From Armillaria gallica (taxonomy: Eukaryota > Basidiomycota > Agaricomycetes > Agaricales > Physalacriaceae), in contig JBANDB010000005.1 of NCBI GenBank assembly GCA_037576215.1, positions 4,402,001 through 4,466,000 of the forward strand: DNA of 64,000 bases. Reading direction: 5' to 3'. The notes beneath the pieces are model-generated. The model made no database searches. It was not told where the DNA came from and worked only from the letters and a program-made list of their open reading frames with translations. This document shows positions 58,165 to 64,000 of the stretch, one piece after another; positions within the stretch are counted from its first letter, which is position 1; every line of letters starts with the position of its first letter. The position numbers were made by a program, and so were the translations under genes.

Positions 58165-58637
58165 TGTTAGAGATGTGCCAAATAGACCAAGATAACTTGC
58201 ATAAGCAGAGTTTGGCAGAGTGCATAGGCTTTGGTAAAGCTATTAACAATGTCACCCTTGAGCTGAAGCTCTGAGATTGGATTGCAGAGTGGAGTCTATG
58301 GAGAGTGAAGGTTTGGATAGAGAGTAGTTAGTGCAATGGAGCAGAGGCCACAGACTTAAGAGCAATAGGATTTAGACTTAGAGTCAGAGAGAGATTTGGC
58401 TAAACCAAGTTGATATTTGAACTGAGTATTTATAAGTAATTCTACAATATATATATAAGTAGGTAAATCCAAGTCAGAGTCTGATGGACTCCAGTGAAAG
58501 TCTATTTGCTACCAGATTTGGGTTCTAGAATTAATATATGAAATAGTACAATGAGATAATAAATGAAATATCAAATCGAGCAGAATAATAGTAAGTGGCT
58601 GGAGGCCATGGAGTCTGATAGTGAAGAATGTTAGAGT
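58165..58637 (-). repeat. 5' LTR of M2, family A, truncated
   Basis: Colinear with 48667-49192 from its TGTTAGAGATGTGCC end until about GTTAGAGTTA at 58637, where homology stops about 50 bp before the expected U3 end. Confidence 0.88.
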
Positions 58638-60856
58638 TATAGTTTGAAAAAAGATATGATACTGTACTATTTTAACTTTAAGTTCACATAACATGTCACA
58701 GAGGCCTGTGAAACAAACACATGCATACCTCATAGCATGTTACAGCTTACAGTGAAGAGTTACAAGAAATTTCTAAATTAATGCTATTTTTAAGTAAGGA
58801 ATAATAAAATACACATGTCCTGAGTGTCTATGTACATTCCTAGATGTTTCCATTATAACAGCAATTTAGTTTTATGATGCGGTCTCAATGACTCCACTCT
58901 GGCAACTCAAAGATGGATTCCACATTATTTGCAAAAGTCAACTCTTCATCCACCTGAACAATGCTCTTATTATGATCAGACTCTATAATACCATTGGCCC
59001 TTCTGGCAAATTGTCTATCCAACTTCAATCCACAATGTCACCACTGGATAGTAAAAAGTGCAGTTATAAAGGATTGAACTTATAACTTAGATATTCAGTC
59101 ATGGAAGATAACCACAAGGCTACAATAGTAATGAAGACCATACAACATGAAGATGAACATACCCTGTCACAGTCATCTGTGAACATCTGCTTGGCTGAGG
59201 ATGTTGCATAATATGTCACAAGCTGTGAATGTAAGGTCAAAATAGTATAGTATACCTATGTTTTGAGTCTGTTCTGTAGGTAGAGTTTCAGGTAGCAATA
59301 AAGTGGTTTGGATCAAATACATATTACAGAATCACTTCTAAGTTCGATGTGTCACTGAACACAAACTCAAGCTATCACAGAACAACTGCCTGGTGCAGTT
59401 TCAAGACTGATACAATATGCCTGGTTGTGACTTTAACACATTTAGCTGTTCTAAATTGTTTCTTGGGTCTGTATTTCTGTTTTAGCTTGTACTGTTTGCT
59501 TTTTTAATTTGTTTTTACACACATGAAGTGACCATGTCATGACACAAATTATTCCAGATAAGTCTACAACTCAAAGCTCTTAACCAAATAAACCCATATT
59601 ATTTGCCTAGTAGCATTCTAGAGGTCAGAAACCTGGCTCCCATTAATTATATGGATGGTTTTTATATTATTCTATGTCTCTAACTATTTTCAATCTTTTA
59701 TGAGTTACTAATAAGCTTGCTGACTCAACAAGGTGAGGATGAACTTATTACCTGGCAGATATGAGCTCATTACCAGCTACCAGATTGATTAATTGTTGCA
59801 AAATCTGGAGATTGATCACTGGTTTCTGCTAGGAAGCTGAATCTAGCCTTGCCAGGTAGACCAGGCAACCTGGACCTTCAGGTTACTAGGTAAAATATCC
59901 AATCCTCTTTCTTGGCTATTAATCATCTTGCTCTCTGTTTCTGATAAAACTTCTTACAGGATCACATGTACTTATTCTGTTCTGTACTTTCTTTAGCTAT
60001 GTAAATTCTTTGTAGTTGATAAAAATAAAATTCTATATGCATTTTCAAAGGGTTACATCTGGCAGGTGTATCACAAGTAACTGCATTTACTAAGACTGTT
60101 GTAGCACCAAGACCTCAAGAAAATGTTGACCCATGCATGCTTCTCCACACAATGACAGTAGCTCAGTAATCCACAGCTAAATAACACCTAATAATCTGCT
60201 TATTACTCAATAAAACTATATGGTTTTTATCCATACACAGCAACATTGAGAGTTGCTATTACTTTCAAAGACAAAAGACCATATGTCTACTGTGGTTTTT
60301 ACTAAGCCAAAGCCTTACAGCCTTACTAAGTCTCTCATATTTACAGTATTTATAAATTTGTACTTGTAGTATAAAAGCTAGCTAGAAAACATTGTTTAAG
60401 ACTAGTTTATGATTCTCACTTGAGTTTATCACCCTGGCTTGAAGCTCATCATTGTTACTCTAAGCTATCACTGTTCAGCCTAGTTTATTGCCAGTAAACC
60501 ACATTTATTTACTGTTCTATAGTAATACACTGTTTACCCCAGCATATTCTTGATTGCTTATCAACTCTTAAACTCACTAAAGTTATTCTATAGTTTTTGA
60601 CTGTGAAGAGTTCTTTTACACTTGATCTTTGCTCTTAACACTACTGGTATCTGCTTATATTATGCCAATACATGATCACCATACTACACCTTGTCTCTAT
60701 TTTCTCTTACTAGGCAACACTGTTTTACACACACACCATTGGAGTTTTTATGTTTTTTCTTTCACTGTTGTTATCATCACCCACTTGGGTAGTCTCCAAG
60801 CAGACTTAGAATCAGTTTCATCAGTATAGGACCAGTTCAGAAAGTTTTTATATAAG
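58638..60856. other. No gene recognised
   Basis: AT-rich sequence between M2 and the SINE-like insertion. Weak stylistic similarity to the 56-57.4 kb insertion (repeated ACTAAGCC...AAAGCC..AC motifs) hints at a shared old element, but I cannot align them convincingly. Confidence 0.35.
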
Positions 60857-60869
60857 ATTGTTATAGGAT

Positions 60870-60988
60870 CCTCTCTGCTCCTTGGTTTTCAATCCCATGG
60901 GAAAAGGGAGTAATTGGCTGCATGTTGGAAGCGACTCTGTTGCTGGACTGCCTCTGCAATAGCCCTCACCAAAAAAAACAAAAAAAAA
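60870..60988 (+). mobile_element. SINE-like or small-RNA retroposon, 119 bp
   Basis: A short body ending in A8CA9 is flanked by a perfect 13-bp direct repeat, ATTGTTATAGGAT (60857-60869 and 60989-61001), the mark of target-primed reverse transcription. A B-box-like motif (GGTTTTCAATCC, 60884-60895) lies close to the 5' end, suggesting a 5'-truncated pol III transcript. I do not recognise the source RNA. No LINE is visible in the window to supply the enzyme. Confidence 0.75.
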
Positions 60989-61156
60989 ATTGTTATAGGA
61001 TAGTCCTAGTGTGGACTCATAGGTTAGTTTTGACATAGGATAGAATCATTCTAGCACCAGACACAGTTTTAACATTGACTTCAGTATCCTCATATCATAT
61101 AGGACTAGTATTATCACTAGTTTCCATATTTTCATGTTTTCTCTTGACACCCTGTC

Positions 61157-61633
61157 TGTTATGGATATCAAGCATACATTATTAATCAACACTCACCGAC
61201 TATTCACTATATTAATCATTGCATAGGCTATAGAAATTTCTTGCATTTTCTTTCCTCTTCTTTCCCTTTCCTTCAACACTTTTCTAGCATATTCTCTAGT
61301 TAATTACCTTCCAGAACTTTCATGCTGTAGAATATATATATATTGAGTATTGTAGTATGCCCAAGGGGCATCTAATTTTACCTTCTTGAAATCCACAACC
61401 TAGTGTAAACATTGAGTGACAAAGTTGGTTACACCAAGTGCTTGCCAATCCTCTCACTTACCAATTATGCCAAGCATTTGTTGGAACCTTTAGCTATGCC
61501 TAGCACTTGCTAACCTCTCAGTCAGATCCTTCTTAGTAAAGTGAACTCTTTCATTTTCAAACTCACCTACTATGTACAATCTTTGTCACGTACTTAGCAA
61601 TCAGTATTCTATAGAGTAGGCATATTCCTAACA
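61157..61633 (+). repeat. Probable 5' LTR of E4, 477 bp
   Basis: Begins TGTTATGGATATC and ends ATTCCTAACA, one base before the primer site TGGTGGACACATTG (61635-61648), which is identical to that of M1. Size and ends resemble family B (454 bp, TGTTATAG...). A TATATATATA tract lies near 61331. The left limit rests on this comparison only. Confidence 0.65.
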
Positions 61634-61740
61634 CTGGTGGACACATTGTCTTTACTCTGTAGAAGGAATCCATTGTTCTACTCTTCTGACTCTTTTTCAG
61701 CAACCTATCACTTGCCTTCTTATATCTGAACACTGCCCAA

Positions 61741-64000
61741 ATGGTAGAAACTACCAACTCTAAAGCTGCCTCACCAACTCATCCTTCACCAGAGGGAGAT
61801 CTTGACTTTCTGGGGGAACTTGAGCCTCTAGTGGTGCCCACAGATATTGAAAACATTGATGACAAATCACTATGAGAGGTCATTCATCCATGGCCAACCT
61901 GTGTTCCCTTGTACATGTTCATGAGGCACACAAATCTCAGAGAACAGAGACCAGGCACTTGACATTCTCAAGCTCAGCTCAAATGTGGGGAATGGTCTGT
62001 GCTTCGCCCGCATGCTCACACATAACCAGTATATGGGGTCCTTTTTCACAGAAATAACAATGCTGGATACACTTCTCATGCATGTTTTGACATGTACCAT
62101 CACACAGAGGGAGATTGTGTATAAGTTGAAGGAGGACCTTTATCGGGATCTACATACCAGGTTCGCAACCCACCATGTGATGGCCTCCAAATCCCTCTCT
62201 GCACATGGATACTCTGACTGAAGAATCCTGATCTGGGGTGTAGACATCACAAAGGGTTTGACAGCCAACAATTTCGAAGTATATGCACTACACTTCCATA
62301 TTCACACCAAACACTTTATCAACATGCTTGATGAGTGCCATAACTGGTTCAAGCTGGGAATATACCAAATCCTGGAGGGAGATCTTATGACAGCACAGTG
62401 CGACACTGACCAGGCCCATGTCAAGATAGAAGAGAAAGAGACACCAGTAAATCTCACCTCATCAAAGCAACATAAATCCGCAACTAAAGCCATACCTAGT
62501 ACTTGGGAATGGGAATCAGTACAACACACTGCAGTTGGAGATGAAGAACCATGACATAGTAGCTGGCATGCATCTCAACTTTCTACCAGAGCTGCAGAGA
62601 TTCTGGGGCATTTGTTACTTTGTACCAATTCAAAATTGAATAAATCTCACAGTTTCAGTCTATAGGTGCACAAGAGCATGTGCGCTTCATCATATCAACC
62701 TCAGTCTGATGCTGAAAGCAACCAGGAATCTTCAGAGGAAGAAATTTGGAATCCAAACAACATGGATCCAGAGCCAGATCCTAGTGATGATGGTAGCAGT
62801 CACTATAGCTGCCACAGCCATCACAGTCACCCTCGCCAATCATCAAATCACTGGCAAATTACTCCTCAGTCAACATGCTCTGATAATTCTAGAATACACT
62901 TCAACACCAAGCTCAAGATGGGAGACATTCCCACCTGGGATGGTAACCCAGACACCATTGTAGTTTGGATATTGAAGATTAATGATATGGCCGCTATGAG
63001 TAATTTGGTTTTCAAAGACCTTGGCCGTTTTGTACTGAAGAGGCTCCAAGGAGATGCTGACCGATGGTATTATTCTCTGCCTCTCTGTTATCGCTCAGAT
63101 CTTGAAACAAATTGGGCCACCCTATGTGAGGGGATAACCAACTACTATATGAATTGGCACTGGTGGGAACAGCTGAAAGATTGAGCTAGACAAGCAACCT
63201 ACTGACAATCAGGGCACACACGTGAATCACCAAGTGACTATTACATCCAGAAGTCAGAATTGCTGAACATGGCTTTCACACTTACTGATTCAGAAGTAAT
63301 CAGTCATGTTGTTACGCGCATGCCACGGACCTCCGCTTCACACTGACTTCATGCACAGACTTCATCTCAACAAATCACACCATCGGACCTCCACGGCCTC
63401 CAGCCGCTTACCATCTACTTACTCCATTTTAATATTTCATTTCCATTTCATTTTACTATTTCACATATTAAATCTAGAACCCAAATTCAGTAGCGAACAG
63501 ATTTCCATCGGATTCCATCGGACTCCGACTCAGATTACCTACTCATATATATACTGTAGAATTACTGATAGATACTCAGTTCGAATATCAACTTGGTATA
63601 GCCAAATCGCTCTCTGACTCCAAGTCTAATCTATCGCTCTCCAAGTCCATGACCTCCGCTCCATTGGACTATCTTTGCTCTCTATCCAAACCTTTGCTCT
63701 CTGTGGACTCCGCTCCACAATCCAATCTTAGGGCTTCGGCTCAAGGGTGACATTGCTAATAGCTTCGCCAAAGCCCATGCACTCTGCGGACCTCTGCTCG
63801 TGCGAGTTATCTTTGTCTATTTGGCATGTCCTTAACACATGTAATGAACAGAGCACCATTGAACTGGAATACTGTACTCACTGTTCAGCTATACAAAACA
63901 GCAGTCAAATTTCAGGTAAGCATTCATTTCCATGAGGACCAACTTCTATGGCTGGACCCTAGCTACCAAACATGCACCTTGAATACTTATGAGCTTTGCC
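61741..64000 (+). pseudogene. E4 Gag, interrupted by a solo LTR
   Basis: Starts at ATG 61741 (MVETTNSKAASPTHPSPEGD) and changes frame several times. The well-preserved part is 62666-63309: an acidic Ser-rich region, then KMGDIPTWDGNPDTIVVWIL, RLQGDADRWYYSLP and SPSDYYIQKSELL, up to SEVISHV. It resumes after the LTR at 63843 with VMNRAP..WNTV and KFQVSIHFHEDQL, matching M1's EVMEGAPEIW and FHEH. The pieces join in frame once the LTR and one CATGT copy are ignored. The gene continues past the window. Confidence 0.8.
63310..63837 (+). repeat. Solo LTR, family A, 528 bp, CpG-rich copy
   Basis: Begins TGTTACGCGCATGCC and ends GGCATGTCCTTAACA, flanked by CATGT on both sides (63305-63309 and 63838-63842). 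A TATATATA tract (about 63545) lies 30 bp before AGTTCGAATAT, the predicted transcript start. It keeps many CG dinucleotides where the M2 LTRs have TG or CA, so it is the youngest family-A copy here. A solo LTR arises by recombination between the two LTRs of a full element. Confidence 0.93.

Larger units (their letters stand above)
48667..58637 (-). mobile_element. M2: decayed self-priming chromovirus with extra antisense gene
   Basis: Minus-oriented gypsy element bounded by two family-A LTRs (48667-49192 as 3' LTR; 58165-58637 as 5' LTR, truncated at its U3 end). It has gag (58120-55190), pol (55083-51490), a purine tract next to the 3' LTR, and between pol and the 3' LTR a plus-strand spliced gene. 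About 1.4 kb of foreign-looking sequence (roughly 55990-57410) splits gag. It is very poor in CG. The left outer flank reads GTCTC; the right flank cannot be compared because the LTR is truncated. Confidence 0.9.
61157..64000 (+). mobile_element. E4: gypsy element of the M1 lineage, runs off the window
   Basis: Plus-oriented. Probable 5' LTR, tRNA-type primer site and gag are visible; pol would lie to the right of the window. Its gag is interrupted by a solo family-A LTR (63310-63837). Confidence 0.8.

Noticed and set aside
1..64000. CRISPR array, bacterial operons, rRNA genes
   Set aside because: There are no regularly spaced repeats, ribosome-binding-site patterns or rRNA signatures. The introns and transposon types are fungal.

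Overview
The window looks like a repeat-rich block of a nuclear basidiomycete genome, most likely an agaric-type mushroom (Agaricomycetes). The reasons are spliceosomal introns of about 44-60 bp, a KDZ transposase with its cysteine cluster, a pogo-type transposase with a long C-terminal tail, chromodomain Ty3/gypsy elements, and remnants that resemble multi-copy mushroom gene families of unknown function. No clearly intact host gene is visible. Almost everything is a transposable element, a nested insertion or a decayed gene, and several stretches are left unassigned.

Layout. 1-4.4 kb: end of a TPR repeat gene fragment, a truncated LTR (family A), a 454-bp LTR (family B) and a decayed minus-strand gene. 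4.449-9.360 kb: complete pogo-type DNA transposon with 321-bp inverted repeats, inserted in a dispersed repeat R (second copy at 35.7-36.9 kb). 9.4-13.2 kb: R and unassigned sequence with small coding remnants. 13.807-21.991 kb: complete Ty3/gypsy chromovirus (Gypsy-1) with 342-bp LTRs and GAAAC target duplications, inserted into a minus-strand mushroom-family gene whose halves lie at 13.19-13.81 and 21.99-23.86 kb. 24-29 kb: unassigned minus-strand coding-like sequence. 29.5-32.5 kb: nine-exon hAT transposase. 37.9-41.2 kb: KDZ transposase. 41.2-48.6 kb: decayed minus-strand gypsy element M1. 48.67-58.64 kb: decayed minus-strand chromovirus M2 carrying an extra spliced gene on the opposite strand. 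60.87-60.99 kb: SINE-like retroposon. 61.16 kb to the end: plus-strand gypsy element E4, whose gag gene is interrupted by a solo family-A LTR.

Three themes join these parts. (1) The decay is dominated by C-to-T change at CpG. Gypsy-1's two LTRs differ at three positions, all CpG. Most premature stops in the younger coding regions are TGA where CGA (Arg) is expected, and the older elements have lost nearly all CG dinucleotides. (2) Two priming strategies coexist. Gypsy-1 and M2 have primer sites complementary to their own predicted transcript 5' end (Tf1-like self-priming), while M1 and E4 have a TGG-starting, tRNA-type site. (3) Some elements carry genes beyond the standard set: a frame overlapping gag with a membrane segment and a PPPY motif in Gypsy-1, an antisense zinc-cluster gene in M2, and a second gene in the pogo element.

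All calls come from reading the sequence by eye and from remembered family motifs. No database search was possible.
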